Origin: CAIYTF01 sp963664845
GTDB taxonomy: Bacteria; Bacteroidota; Ignavibacteria; Ignavibacteriales; Ignavibacteriaceae
Assembly: GCA_963664845.1 (NCBI GenBank)
Contig: OY761615.1
Coordinates: 1,736,001-1,800,000 of the forward strand
DNA length: 64,000 bases
Direction of reading: 5' to 3'
This document shows positions 7,827-16,104 of the stretch, in pieces. Numbering within the stretch: the first letter of the stretch is position 1; the number at the start of each line of letters is the position of its first letter. The position numbers and the translations under genes were made by a program. The notes beneath the pieces were generated by a model, which was not told where the DNA came from, searched no databases, and was given only the letters and a program-made list of their open reading frames with translations.

Positions 7827-9260
7827 TTAAATAAATCTTAATGACTCATAAGTCATAATGCGGCGCTTACGTACAAAGTTCAACGGAGTACAGATCCCTT
7901 CGCCTGTTGGAGTTGCGATAGTATGGGAGAAGTATGCTTCACCCAAATCGCCCCCGTCACCCCGTAAGGTTCCGCCGTTTATCGTATGCACGTCGCAATT
8001 CATTACCCGTGTATATCTTGTAGCCCTGTTTATATCTTTGGTAAAAATGCTCGCTGTATGTTTGAACCGGTGTTCAGCCCTAAGGGATGCCTCAAGGCCA
8101 TCTTCAAAATCCTTTACTCTCACAACCGGAATGCAGGAGGTCATTTGCTCGGCAACAACCCAGGGGTGATCACGAGTTGTTTCGCCAAAAAGCAGTGGAA
8201 CCTGATCTGACAAACTGAGACCAATTGCATTTCCCAAAACGTTTGCATTGCGTCCAACATAATCCCTTCCAATCAGCCAATGTTTCCCTGAGAGGTTTAA
8301 TGCCTTGCCGGCCAATTCATCCATTTGGGCAGAGGACAACCTCACATTTCCTGCCTTTTCCATTTCGCTCATAAAAGCTTCAAAAACAGATTCAACCACG
8401 AAAATCTCTTTCTCCGCGATACAGAGAATATTGTTATCGTAGCTTGCACTTTGAGTAATTTCTGTCGCCGCGAGCTTTAGATCAGCCGTTTCATCAATAA
8501 GCACGGGGGGATTTCCAGGGCCTGCACAAATGGACTTTTTAGGATAGGACAGCGCCAGATCTACCATTGCCGGTCCTCCAGTAACAGATAACAGTTCCAC
8601 TTTATCGTGTCCGAACAGTATTTTCGCAGTTTCAAGAGTTGGTTCTGATACACAAGTAACCAGATTCTCAGGGGCACCGGCTTTCACCATGTATTGGTTA
8701 GCCAGTTGAATAACCCTTGCATTTACTCTTTTTGCGGATGGATGCGGATTGAATGCAATGGTATTTCCGCCGGCAAGTTGAATAATAATATTATTGATCA
8801 TAGTTGGTGCGGGGTGGGTGCTAGGCGTAACATTACCAATAACGCCAAAGGGAGAATACTCATCCAATGCCAACCCATTGCGCCCTGACCAGGCCTGCGG
8901 ATGCAAATATTCGACACCAGGACTATTCTTGGCTGCATTGACCAGTTTTGCAATTTTATGATTAACGCGTCCCATCCTTGTTTCTTCGACAGTCATTTTT
9001 GCGAATTCTTCCTTGTGATCCAGCGTCATCTGCCGCACTGCATCGGTTATGGTCTTTCGGCATTGCTTGCTGCGCTCCTTATACAGCAGAAAAGCTTCAT
9101 ATGCGGCATCAACAGCATCGTTCATATTGTCAAAGACACCCCAATCACCCTTATTGGCACTAGCTATTGGGTTTCCGGCAGTACCCTTTTGGGCTAATAC
9201 CTGACTCACGATTGACCTGACCAAATCCTGTAATTGGTCTTCAGATAAATTCAAGTTCAT
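7827..9260 (-). CDS. pduP: CoA-acylating aldehyde dehydrogenase, PduP-like, with N-terminal encapsulation peptide
   Basis: The 477-residue protein opens with an amphipathic helix (SEDQLQDLVRSIVSQVLA, residues 6-23) followed by a Gly/Ala-rich linker, the layout of a PduP encapsulation peptide. The ALDH fold follows: 'PFGVIGNVTPSTHP' (137-150), 'SVTGGPAMV' (225-233), and the catalytic cysteine in 'SYDNNILCIAEKE' (C280). The family converts an aldehyde, CoA and NAD+ to acyl-CoA and NADH. Here L-lactaldehyde to lactyl-CoA is expected, followed by PduL. GAGG abuts the chosen ATG, and a TTG two codons in has better spacing, so the start is uncertain by two residues. Confidence 0.92.
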   Translation of the reverse strand: MNLNLSEDQLQDLVRSIVSQVLAQKGTAGNPIASANKGDWGVFDNMNDAVDAAYEAFLLYKERSKQCRKTITDAVRQMTLDHKEEFAKMTVEETRMGRVNHKIAKLVNAAKNSPGVEYLHPQAWSGRNGLALDEYSPFGVIGNVTPSTHPAPTMINNIIIQLAGGNTIAFNPHPSAKRVNARVIQLANQYMVKAGAPENLVTCVSEPTLETAKILFGHDKVELLSVTGGPAMVDLALSYPKKSICAGPGNPPVLIDETADLKLAATEITQSASYDNNILCIAEKEIFVVESVFEAFMSEMEKAGNVRLSSAQMDELAGKALNLSGKHWLIGRDYVGRNANVLGNAIGLSLSDQVPLLFGETTRDHPWVVAEQMTSCIPVVRVKDFEDGLEASLRAEHRFKHTASIFTKDINRATRYTRVMNCDVHTINGGTLRGDGGDLGEAYFSHTIATPTGEGICTPLNFVRKRRIMTYESLRFI

Positions 9261-9270
9261 CCTCGACTAT

Positions 9271-9573
9271 TTATTTTGCAGATGTTTTTGCTAGTGTTAA
9301 CGGTTCAATTGGGAATTTGAGAGCCAGTTTTTCTGATGGACGCGGAATTACCAGCTCTGAAATCACGGTTCCAACATTTCTGCCTGCCTGAGCACCGGCT
9401 TCGACAGCCGCCTTTACAGCTGCAACATCTCCGCGCATAACGATACTCACTCTTCCACCACCGACTTTTATCCACTTGCCAAGTTTTACATTGGCCGATT
9501 TTACCGCTCCGTCTGCTGCCTGAATGGCTGCAGTGAATCCAACTGTTTCGATTATTCCTAAAGCATCAATCAT
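9271..9573 (-). CDS. Hexameric shell protein (BMC-H)
   Basis: This is a single BMC-domain protein of 100 residues: 'DALGIIETVGFTAAIQAADGA', 'KSANVKLGKWIKVGGGRVSI' and 'VISELVIPRPSEKL'. After the BMC domain it has a short extra tail, 'PIEPLTLAKTSAK'. An in-frame start further upstream (9600) would overlap the previous BMC-H gene. The ATG at 9573 is chosen because AGGAG stands eight bases before it. The pore loop 'KVGGGRVS' places Arg near the pore, unlike its two paralogues. Confidence 0.94.
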   Translation of the reverse strand: MIDALGIIETVGFTAAIQAADGAVKSANVKLGKWIKVGGGRVSIVMRGDVAAVKAAVEAGAQAGRNVGTVISELVIPRPSEKLALKFPIEPLTLAKTSAK

Positions 9574-9583
9574 TTCAATTCTC

Positions 9584-9862
9584 CTATATTTCGATGCCAA
9601 TTAATTCAAAAACTTCTTCATGCGCCGAAGGAATGATGTTAGTGCTAATTAATTCCCCAACTCTTGCAGCTGCATCAGCGCCAGCCTCAATTGAAGAGCG
9701 AACGGCACCAACTTCTCCACTGACTATCGCTGTTACATACGCTCCGCCAATTTCCACCCGCTTCACAAATTCAACGTTTGCTGTTTTAAGCATCGCATCA
9801 ATTGCATGTATGGCTCCCGTGTTTCCCCGTGTCTCCACGAATCCAAGTGCTACTCGTGACAT
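9584..9862 (-). CDS. Hexameric shell protein (BMC-H)
   Basis: This is a 92-residue BMC-domain protein: 'ALGFVETRGNTGAIHAIDAML', 'KTANVEFVKRVEIGGAYVTAIVSG', 'AGADAAARVGELISTNIIPSAHEEV'. It resembles PduA/PduJ-class tiles. GGAGTTAAAC directly precedes the ATG and is one of the strongest ribosome-binding sites in the operon, so this may be a major facet protein (inference). The next BMC-H gene starts 11 bp after its stop. Confidence 0.95.
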   Translation of the reverse strand: MSRVALGFVETRGNTGAIHAIDAMLKTANVEFVKRVEIGGAYVTAIVSGEVGAVRSSIEAGADAAARVGELISTNIIPSAHEEVFELIGIEI

Positions 9863-9881
9863 GTTTAACTCCTTTTATGCT

Positions 9882-10208
9882 TTATTTCTTGTTTCTATGT
9901 TCTTGTGTGTTGATTAGTTTAAGATTTCTTTTTTTGATAACATCCCTTGCCCCGAGGGTGATTATCGTATTGTGCGGGATAACGATTTCAACTATTCCCG
10001 GGTCAAGTGCGGCTAAAATGTTTTCGGTCAGGAGTGGTGTTTTGTAGGCACTAAAGTCCATCACCAAAGGTAGCCGTGTTTGAATGGCAACGGATGACCG
10101 AACCGATGTGCTTTTTTCTCCAGGTGTGAAATCAGGTACTTCGCCTCGTTTTTTGAGTTCAGCAATAATTTCTCTGACGATAATCTCTATCAGTTTCTCA
10201 AAATCCAT
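9882..10208 (-). CDS. Small microcompartment-associated protein of unknown function with encapsulation-peptide-like N-terminus
   Basis: This 108-residue protein belongs to no family I can name. Residues 2-22 ('DFEKLIEIIVREIIAELKK') form an amphipathic helix very like those at the ends of PduP, PduL and the aldolase here. A polar linker rich in Ser, Thr and Arg follows (about 25-44), then a compact domain with 'FSAYKTPLLTENI' and 'IPHNTIITLGARDVIKKRN'. The phrase 'TP-LLTE' plus 'IT-GARD-I' recalls short accessory proteins seen beside Pdu/Eut-type loci, but I cannot assign it to PduM. It lies between BMC-P and BMC-H genes with 2 and 19 bp gaps, so it is certainly part of the operon. Confidence 0.85.
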   Translation of the reverse strand: MDFEKLIEIIVREIIAELKKRGEVPDFTPGEKSTSVRSSVAIQTRLPLVMDFSAYKTPLLTENILAALDPGIVEIVIPHNTIITLGARDVIKKRNLKLINTQEHRNKK

Positions 10209-10210
10209 CT

Positions 10211-10516
10211 TCAGAGTTCCTTCGAATCAGACTTCTGATAGAGGTTTTTATTGCCGGAGGAAATGGTATCTATTATGCCAACAATTATGACATCAATTGC
10301 TAGATGTCTGGTGATTCGGGTTGCCCTGGCTGACGATGAAGCACATAGCATCACAATATCGCCGCTGCCGGCATTAACGGTATCGATGCAGGCTTCTGTT
10401 CTGGTTGTTTCCGCCATCTTTTCGTCAAGATATTTTACTATCATTATCTTTTGGCCGGTCAGATTACCTTCCTTTTTGGTTGAGACAACATTCCCAATCA
10501 CCTTGCCCAGTTTCAT
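10211..10516 (-). CDS. Pentameric shell vertex protein (BMC-P, EutN/CcmL family)
   Basis: The 101-residue protein has the EutN/CcmL opening 'MKLGKVIGNVVSTKKEG', the central 'AGSGDIVMLCASSSAR' and 'AIDVIIVGIIDTI'. A C-terminal tail of about 14 polar residues ('NKNLYQKSDSKEL') extends past the domain. It is the fourth BMC-P gene of the locus and the only one placed apart from the 6.7-7.5 kb block. It sits next to PduL, from which it is separated by 2 bp. It is a likely vertex protein. Confidence 0.93.
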   Translation of the reverse strand: MKLGKVIGNVVSTKKEGNLTGQKIMIVKYLDEKMAETTRTEACIDTVNAGSGDIVMLCASSSARATRITRHLAIDVIIVGIIDTISSGNKNLYQKSDSKEL

Positions 10517-10518
10517 TG

Positions 10519-11235
10519 TTACATTTTCCCCATGAATTCAACCTGTGTGTCTTCTCTTGCCTTTGCGGCATTTGCATCATCTGTGTCAAGATGAATTTGC
10601 AGCTTCCAATTATCATTAGTTCTAATCAGTACATTTTCAAATATAGTCCCTTTTTCTCCACCGATTTTTACTCTGCAAAAATCACCGCTCTTTACCTTGA
10701 ATTTCGCTGCATCACTTTCAGTCATATGAATATGTCTGTTTGCAATAATTGCACATTTCTCAATATAGATCGATCCGTTAGGCCCGACCAACGTTAAAGG
10801 TGCTGCGTTTTCCAGCGACCCAGAATTCGTAACCGGCGGATTTATTCCCAAAAATATGGCATCCGTTAGTGTTACTTCTACCTGATCATATTTTCTGAGC
10901 GGACCCAATATCCTGACGTTGGGAATACTTCTCAGTTTTGGCCCTACAATCGTTAACAACTGTTTGGCGGCAAACTCACCAGGTTGATACAAAGGGCGCA
11001 TTGGCTCACACTCGGAATGATTACCAAAAAGCCTGTTAAATGTGTCTCTGGTTAAATGAATATGACGGTTTGAAATACCAAGAGGTATCATCCGGGAAGT
11101 ATACGATGTATCCGGGTTGGATATTACCGAAGTGATGGATGGCTTAAGAAAAACCTGAACTTCATTGGCTATCAGTTCAATCAATGCTTGCTCAGAGATC
11201 ATATCTGAATTATTGTTTTCTGTTTTAGCATTCAT
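10519..11235 (-). CDS. pduL: Phosphate propanoyltransferase PduL, microcompartment type
   Basis: The protein has two PduL domains, each with the zinc-binding RHIH motif: 'GISNRHIHLT' (RHIH at 57-60) and 'IANRHIHMTESD' (168-171). 'FAAKQLLTIVGPK' and the C-terminal 'LQIHLDTDDANAA' are also characteristic. It exchanges CoA for phosphate on an acyl-CoA, giving an acyl-phosphate for the kinase and recycling CoA inside the shell. Before the catalytic part, 'SEQALIELIANEVQVFLK' is an amphipathic encapsulation peptide. An in-frame TTG lies nine bases upstream (11244), but the ATG at 11235 is preferred. The length of 238 aa is usual for encapsulated PduL. Confidence 0.93.
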   Translation of the reverse strand: MNAKTENNNSDMISEQALIELIANEVQVFLKPSITSVISNPDTSYTSRMIPLGISNRHIHLTRDTFNRLFGNHSECEPMRPLYQPGEFAAKQLLTIVGPKLRSIPNVRILGPLRKYDQVEVTLTDAIFLGINPPVTNSGSLENAAPLTLVGPNGSIYIEKCAIIANRHIHMTESDAAKFKVKSGDFCRVKIGGEKGTIFENVLIRTNDNWKLQIHLDTDDANAAKAREDTQVEFMGKM

Positions 11236-11273
11236 ATAATTCAATTATTGGTCATATCGAACTGTTAAAAAGA

Positions 11274-12044
11274 TTATGATGCAATTAAAACTTCAATATT
11301 CGCTTTTCGCATTTTTTCAATTTCATCTGCTGGTGCTGAAGAATCGGTGATAACTGTTGTGATTTGATTGACAGACGCGAAAGCGGATAAACCGGTTTGA
11401 CGAAACTTGTTTCCGTCCACTAAGATAAAAACCTGCTTGGCCCTCCCAACAATAAACTTTTTTAATTCAATCTCAAGTAAATGAGTATCGGTGAGGCCAT
11501 TTTCAGTGGATATACCCCAGGCACCAAGAAATGCTTTTTGAATTATCAGGTCACTAAAGAAGTTGCTGGTTGGAAGTCCTGTGATTGATCCAGTTGTATG
11601 TCGCAGGTAGCCGCCGGGGAGTAATACGTTAATATTATTGCAGCCCATCAATTCAATAGCTGTCCATATACCAACGGGTATGACAGTCACATCTTTAAGC
11701 TCGTCTCGTTTTCGAAGCGCATGTGCCATTGCCAAAACAGTAGTGCTTGAATCAAGCAGAATCGAATCCAATGAATCGACAAATTGAGCAGCAACTTCAC
11801 CAATTTTTTGTTTGTTATGTGAGTTAAGGCTTTTCCGAGTTTGAAAAGAGTATTCCTGCCGTACGCGTTCTTCAACAAGATGAGCACCACCGTGCAGTCG
11901 GTCAACCTTTCCCAGCTTTGCCAAACTATTTAGATCTGTTCTGATGGTAGCCTCAGAAACACTGAGTAAACGGCTTAGCTCTGAAACCGAGACGTTTTCT
12001 TTGCCGGCTAATAGTTTCAATATTTCCTGATGTCTTGGCAACAT
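11274..12044 (-). CDS. DeoR-family transcriptional regulator
   Basis: The N-terminus is a DeoR winged helix: 'LPRHQEILKLLAG', 'VSELSRLLSVSEATIRTDLN', 'GKVDRLHGGAHL'. The rest is the DeoRC sensor domain that binds phosphorylated sugars, with 'LLDSSTTVLAMA' and 'AWGISTENGLTD'. The ATG at 12044 is chosen over a TTG at 12056 because it gives the standard 'MLPRHQ' start and has GGA eight bases before it. It is the first gene of the microcompartment operon and reads with it. Members at such loci usually repress until a pathway sugar phosphate is present, here perhaps rhamnulose- or fuculose-1-phosphate (inference). Confidence 0.9.
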   Translation of the reverse strand: MLPRHQEILKLLAGKENVSVSELSRLLSVSEATIRTDLNSLAKLGKVDRLHGGAHLVEERVRQEYSFQTRKSLNSHNKQKIGEVAAQFVDSLDSILLDSSTTVLAMAHALRKRDELKDVTVIPVGIWTAIELMGCNNINVLLPGGYLRHTTGSITGLPTSNFFSDLIIQKAFLGAWGISTENGLTDTHLLEIELKKFIVGRAKQVFILVDGNKFRQTGLSAFASVNQITTVITDSSAPADEIEKMRKANIEVLIAS

Positions 12045-13388
12045 ATAATTATCCAATTAAAATTATTCCAACATTTATAAAACGAACACCGATGATATTA
12101 CCATGTCCTTACATTATACTAATCGTTCAGTTGAGTCTGGGAACTCTGTCCAAAAATTAGTCTAATGAATTAATCAGATGCCGTGCTTAAATAACTTCGT
12201 CAAGTGCCTCACAAGCACTCTCAATTTGAAATCCTATTTAGTACAGATCCGAATTAACGCGTAAGCTGTTCCGGAAATTTCTACTGGGGTTACTTGCAAA
12301 CACGCTTTTGAATCCAAGCTTAAGAAAATTCTGAATCTACCTGGATTTCAGTCACAAATATGAAATTTCCGAATTACTATTACGAATATAAAATAATTTT
12401 CGAATACTTTCAATATATTATTATATATTTTCGTTTAATTTGCGTATTTTTTCATTATAATTTTACATTCATCTCCCTGAACACACCGAACTAATCAGCA
12501 AATGGCCTCAAAAACAATCTAAAAAGGTAATATTTCGATGTTTTAAGGCATTATATGGATTTCTATTGTACTTTATTGAAGCCAGTTTGCATCAGAAAAT
12601 TTGTTGATTTTACCGTAACGTGTTCTAAGTTATGAACAGGTGGCTTTCTTCTTAAAAAACAATATAATTACCGGAATGCAGAAGATCGCTTAACAAAACT
12701 TACTTAAGTACTATGAATGATCGTTATGCAACTGCGAACGGGGTGAAAACATTTCAGAACAACACCATCTTTTTGATTTTCTCCTTTTTGCCAAATATGT
12801 ATAGAACAGCCCTTTCATTCTGATTGCAACACCGACTCCTATTGATTCGATTCGGATGGTTCAGCCTGAGAAAACAGCACCCCTACGGAAGATGTTCTTC
12901 TGCACGATAGAACATCCAGCCAGAGCTAATTTGGTCATGCAGGTCACTATTATCTGCACGTATTCGATTGGTATTGAAAAAATTACCGCAGCTGCAAATT
13001 CCGGCAAGGTGCTCCCTTGTTTTGGTATTCTTGTACAGAACAGCATATAACGCACAAATCTTTTTTATCTCATAAGACATTTCAATATTTTCTGGAATTA
13101 GGATCATTCATACCCACATTCACTTAATAATGTTGCAGGCATGTGAAATTACTCTGGGCATTGCCTTTTTCTTTCGCAATACATACCTACCGGTACTTTA
13201 GAGGTTCCACCTGCATCTTCTCTCTGAAACAGCTTGGTTGAAAAGACGACCCAGAAGTGCAGACAGTGGTTATTGACAAGAAGAAGATGAAGAAGGAAAT
13301 CGAAAGACTATTTGAGTGATAATTCACCAAATTTTGAAATAGTACCAGCAATTAGTACTTTATTTCAATTATAAAAATTGGAATACTA
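12045..13388. other. 1.3-kb gene-free stretch upstream of the microcompartment operon
   Basis: No open frame here looks coding. The part near 12350-12470 is very AT-rich and carries TTTTCG-type repeats (TTTTCGAATACTTTC at about 12398 and TTTTCGTTTAATTTGCG at about 12428). These are candidates for regulator binding sites only. A TATAAT-like box lies near 12115 on the minus strand. Close to the right end, 13242-13319 is a short plus-strand frame ending 'KKKMKKEIERLFE' with no start codon, which may be the last scrap of a lost gene. Confidence 0.5.
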
Positions 13389-14003
13389 ATGACAAACAAA
13401 GACCACTGGTATGATGGCCTGTTTTACGATCGGTTCATTGCGCCTAATCAGTACCGGTTATTCAGCCAAATTAAGGGCCTAATTAAACCAAATTGCACGG
13501 TTATAGATGTTGGCTGCGGAACTGGCCGCTTTTCCTTCACTGTGGCTGATAAATGTACGTCTGTCGTAGGTATAGATCTCTCGAAACGCAATATTGACGT
13601 GGCGCACGTAAACTTGAATAAAAGGCCAAATGACAAAATATCTTTCCTGCATAAAAATCTGTCAGAATTGATAATGGATAGTAATCCAAAATTTGATTAT
13701 GCAGTTTTAACGTATGTTATACACGAAGTGGATCCCCTCGATCGGATGCAGCTTTTGGCTGAAATTGCCCTGATAGCCGATAGAATTATAATCGGCGATT
13801 ACCTTGTCCCCAAGCCTATAGGCATGTGGAGCGTGCTAAATGAAATTGTAGAATTTCTCGCCGGGGCTGAACATTTTAGAAACTATAAAAATTATGTCGC
13901 CAGCGGCGGTATTCCGGATTTGGCAACGAAGGCTGATCTCAAAATAATTTCCGAGGTAAAAAACCAACCGACTACAAGTCATTTAGTCATGTTGATGAAA
14001 TGA
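13389..14003 (+). CDS. Class I SAM-dependent methyltransferase
   Basis: The 204-residue protein has the Rossmann methyltransferase motif I 'VIDVGCGTGRFSF' at about 38-50 and motif II 'VVGIDLSKRNID'. Later 'FDYAVLTYVIHEVDPLDRM' lies at the motif IV region. It binds S-adenosylmethionine, but the substrate cannot be told from sequence. It stands alone on the plus strand, convergent with the genes to its right. GGA lies seven bases before the ATG. A small-molecule or lipid methyltransferase is the best guess. Confidence 0.75.
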   Translation: MTNKDHWYDGLFYDRFIAPNQYRLFSQIKGLIKPNCTVIDVGCGTGRFSFTVADKCTSVVGIDLSKRNIDVAHVNLNKRPNDKISFLHKNLSELIMDSNPKFDYAVLTYVIHEVDPLDRMQLLAEIALIADRIIIGDYLVPKPIGMWSVLNEIVEFLAGAEHFRNYKNYVASGGIPDLATKADLKIISEVKNQPTTSHLVMLMK

Positions 14004-14074
14004 TTAATTTCTTGGGCTAACCTAAATCAGTAAAAAACAAATAATGACGTCCCCTCCTGTTCATTAATTGAGTG

Positions 14075-14130
14075 TAACCGTAGTTGTTCGCTGACTCGAT
14101 TTACTAAAACTTCATCAGCGAACAAGGTTA
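14075..14130. repeat. Inverted repeat between convergent genes
   Basis: TAACC-GTAG-TTGTTCGCTGA on the left pairs exactly with TCAGCGAACAA-GGTTA on the right, apart from the four-base bulge GTAG, around a 20-base loop. No T-run follows on either strand. It lies between two genes that point at each other, so a bidirectional terminator-like hairpin is the simplest reading. Confidence 0.6.
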
Positions 14131-14181
14131 TTATGACGCTTATACCAATCCTGCACAAATCTTACTGGTTGAAAATAAACC

Positions 14182-14562
14182 TTAATGACTACATACGTGA
14201 TCATCGCCTTGATGATGCTCATGTTGCTGACAACTTACACCGCTATCGTCAATTTCCCCGGCGGCAAATAGTTTAACAACCTCAGCCGCGTTCCCGCTGC
14301 ATCCCCGGATAACTTCTATTCCCCAATTATTTAACACGTTTATTGCACCGCCGCCAATTCCCCCAGCCAGCATAACGGTAACTCCCTTTTCCGCCAGCAC
14401 ACTAGCGATATTTGATTTACACCCACAGCCTTGCGCTGATTCGATAGTCTCAGTGTTTGTTATTTCGCCTTTTTCTGATACAGTGAAAACACTGTAAAAT
14501 TCGCAATGTCCAAAATGGTCATCAATGGTGTTCTCTTTTGTAACCGGTATACATATTTTCAT
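14182..14562 (-). CDS. NifX/NifB-type dinitrogenase cofactor-like protein
   Basis: The 126-residue protein has the dinitrogenase iron-molybdenum cofactor domain: 'MKICIPVTKENTIDDHFGHCEFYSV' opening, 'SAQGCGC' and 'VLAGGIGGGAINVLNNWGIEVI'. It ends in a Cys/His-rich tail (CQQHEHHQGDDHVCSH) that could hold a metal. Stand-alone proteins of this type occur in many non-nitrogen-fixing anaerobes, often beside DUF134 regulators, and one lies at 16105 here. The role is probably Fe-S or metal cluster handling. AAAGGA lies ten bases before the ATG. Confidence 0.85.
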   Translation of the reverse strand: MKICIPVTKENTIDDHFGHCEFYSVFTVSEKGEITNTETIESAQGCGCKSNIASVLAEKGVTVMLAGGIGGGAINVLNNWGIEVIRGCSGNAAEVVKLFAAGEIDDSGVSCQQHEHHQGDDHVCSH

Positions 14563-14597
14563 TTTATCTTTTTCCTTTTAAATGTTTATAATTTTCA

Positions 14598-15080
14598 TTA
14601 AATAAATCGGTTGTCCGATCTTTTCGATTCACAATTGCCTGTTTTCCCTTCATACCATCCAATTCTCGCATCATTAAAAGCATCAAAGCGGGGCAGATAG
14701 GGCTTAATATCGAGCAGCGGCGTGTTATCGAGCATATCAACCCCGGTAATGGTTATCCTGCAGCCATCTCTGGAGATGAGCTTCACAATGGTCATCCCAA
14801 TCGGGTTAGGGCGCACCGGGGCCCGGGTCGAGAATATACCATGTTCGAGGGTGTCCATGAACGGAATTACTTTTAATGAATAGCGCGTTACTTCATGCAG
14901 GTGATAAAGCAGGATTAGATGTGAAAATCCATCTAAATCTTCCAAACCAGTTATAAAAGCCGGAAATAGGTCAATCGTGCCCGTCTCTCCGGCCGCCCCT
15001 GCATTTTGAATAGGCATATTTTCGGGAGCGGTAAACGGGGTATGTATTATACCAATTGGCCGATATATTATACTGGTCAT
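14598..15080 (-). CDS. trmO: tRNA (N6-threonylcarbamoyl-A37) methyltransferase TrmO/TsaA
   Basis: The 160-residue protein matches the YaeB/TsaA/TrmO family: 'YRPIGIIHTPF' at the start, 'DLDGFSHLILLYHLHEV', 'FSTRAPVRPNPIGMTIVKL' and 'DMLDNTPLLDIKPYLPRFD'. TrmO methylates threonylcarbamoyl-adenosine at position 37 of some tRNAs with S-adenosylmethionine. The protein is short because it lacks the extra C-terminal domain of E. coli TrmO, as in many archaeal and bacterial homologues. It lies 36 bp before the NifX-like gene. Confidence 0.88.
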   Translation of the reverse strand: MTSIIYRPIGIIHTPFTAPENMPIQNAGAAGETGTIDLFPAFITGLEDLDGFSHLILLYHLHEVTRYSLKVIPFMDTLEHGIFSTRAPVRPNPIGMTIVKLISRDGCRITITGVDMLDNTPLLDIKPYLPRFDAFNDARIGWYEGKTGNCESKRSDNRFI

Positions 15081-15098
15081 GCTGAATGGTGTGCTTTA

Positions 15099-16046
15099 CT
15101 ATTCATTGATTGTTTTTTTCCTTTGAGTTTTATCAAAGTCTGTTAAAGCCAGTTTAATGCTCGAGACTACTGTCTCCGGATCATCTTTCATAATGTAATG
15201 TCCGGAGTTCGAACAATAAATGAACTTGCCATATTTCAACGGTTCCAATAGGGCTATCCAGCGTTTCATCTTTAGGTTTTGATCAATTCTGAACAATTTC
15301 CGCTTATCAAAAGTTGTTTCCCCTCTGTCGTCGGGTGTTTTTGGATATTCGCCGGCCATAATAAAATGTACAGGCACATCAGGCAAAGGGGTGCTATCGC
15401 ATTCTTTAAACTCTGACGCGGTTAATGCTGATGATATTTTCACTTCTTCGACATAAAAATTTGGCATTTCGGCATACAGTTTTTCTTTGAATTCTTTATA
15501 GGGCTTTGAGAACATAGAATCTATTTGATGCTGTGTTAATCCAATTTCCAAATAAGGCAGATCTCCATCTCCTTTCTTTTTTGTGAAATCTATAGGATCA
15601 ACAAATATAAGTCCGGCAATTTCATCCGGATGGTACGATGCAAAACTCCTTATATATGCTCCACCGAAAGAATGTGATACCAACAAGTATGGAGGTTTAA
15701 GTCCTTTTTCCAAAAGCATCATCCGTAAATTTTCGACAATATGTTTTGTAGTTGGGGGAATGCTGTCATTTTCAGATTCTCCAATTCTTGGCCGGTTATA
15801 AGAAAATATGGTTGATGTTTTCGATACTTCAGGAATCACGGTTTCCCAATTTCCATATTTGCTGGCCATGCCGTTTTCGAATACAATCACCGGTTTACCC
15901 TTCCGGTTGTTCTCTAAACCGGATATGAAAATTTCAACCTTCTTTCCGTTCACGGTCATGAATTCTTTTTGCCCAAAACAAATAGTGAATAATCCTAAAA
16001 TCATTACCATTTCTGTCACCATAACTCGGTTCAATCCATTTCTCAT
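15099..16046 (-). CDS. Secreted or membrane-anchored alpha/beta hydrolase
   Basis: The 315-residue protein begins with a hydrophobic leader (residues about 8-24, ending 'TICFGQKEF'), so it is probably exported. The nucleophile elbow is 'LLVSHSFGGAYI' with S126 and the catalytic His is probably in 'CSNSGHYIMKDDPE' near the end. 'YNRPRIGESE' and 'GLIFVDPIDF' are typical of the epoxide-hydrolase/lipase-like branch. The substrate is unknown. GAGGAG lies nine bases before the ATG. It is transcribed towards trmO, 18 bp away. Confidence 0.8.
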   Translation of the reverse strand: MRNGLNRVMVTEMVMILGLFTICFGQKEFMTVNGKKVEIFISGLENNRKGKPVIVFENGMASKYGNWETVIPEVSKTSTIFSYNRPRIGESENDSIPPTTKHIVENLRMMLLEKGLKPPYLLVSHSFGGAYIRSFASYHPDEIAGLIFVDPIDFTKKKGDGDLPYLEIGLTQHQIDSMFSKPYKEFKEKLYAEMPNFYVEEVKISSALTASEFKECDSTPLPDVPVHFIMAGEYPKTPDDRGETTFDKRKLFRIDQNLKMKRWIALLEPLKYGKFIYCSNSGHYIMKDDPETVVSSIKLALTDFDKTQRKKTINE

Positions 16047-16104
16047 TTACCCGTACTCCTCAGATAATATTAGTAAATTGAATAAAATAAAACGTATGGG
16101 CCAT

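Noticed and set aside
12856..13107. Three short overlapping frames as genes
   Set aside because: They overlap on opposite strands, lack ribosome-binding sites and resemble no family.
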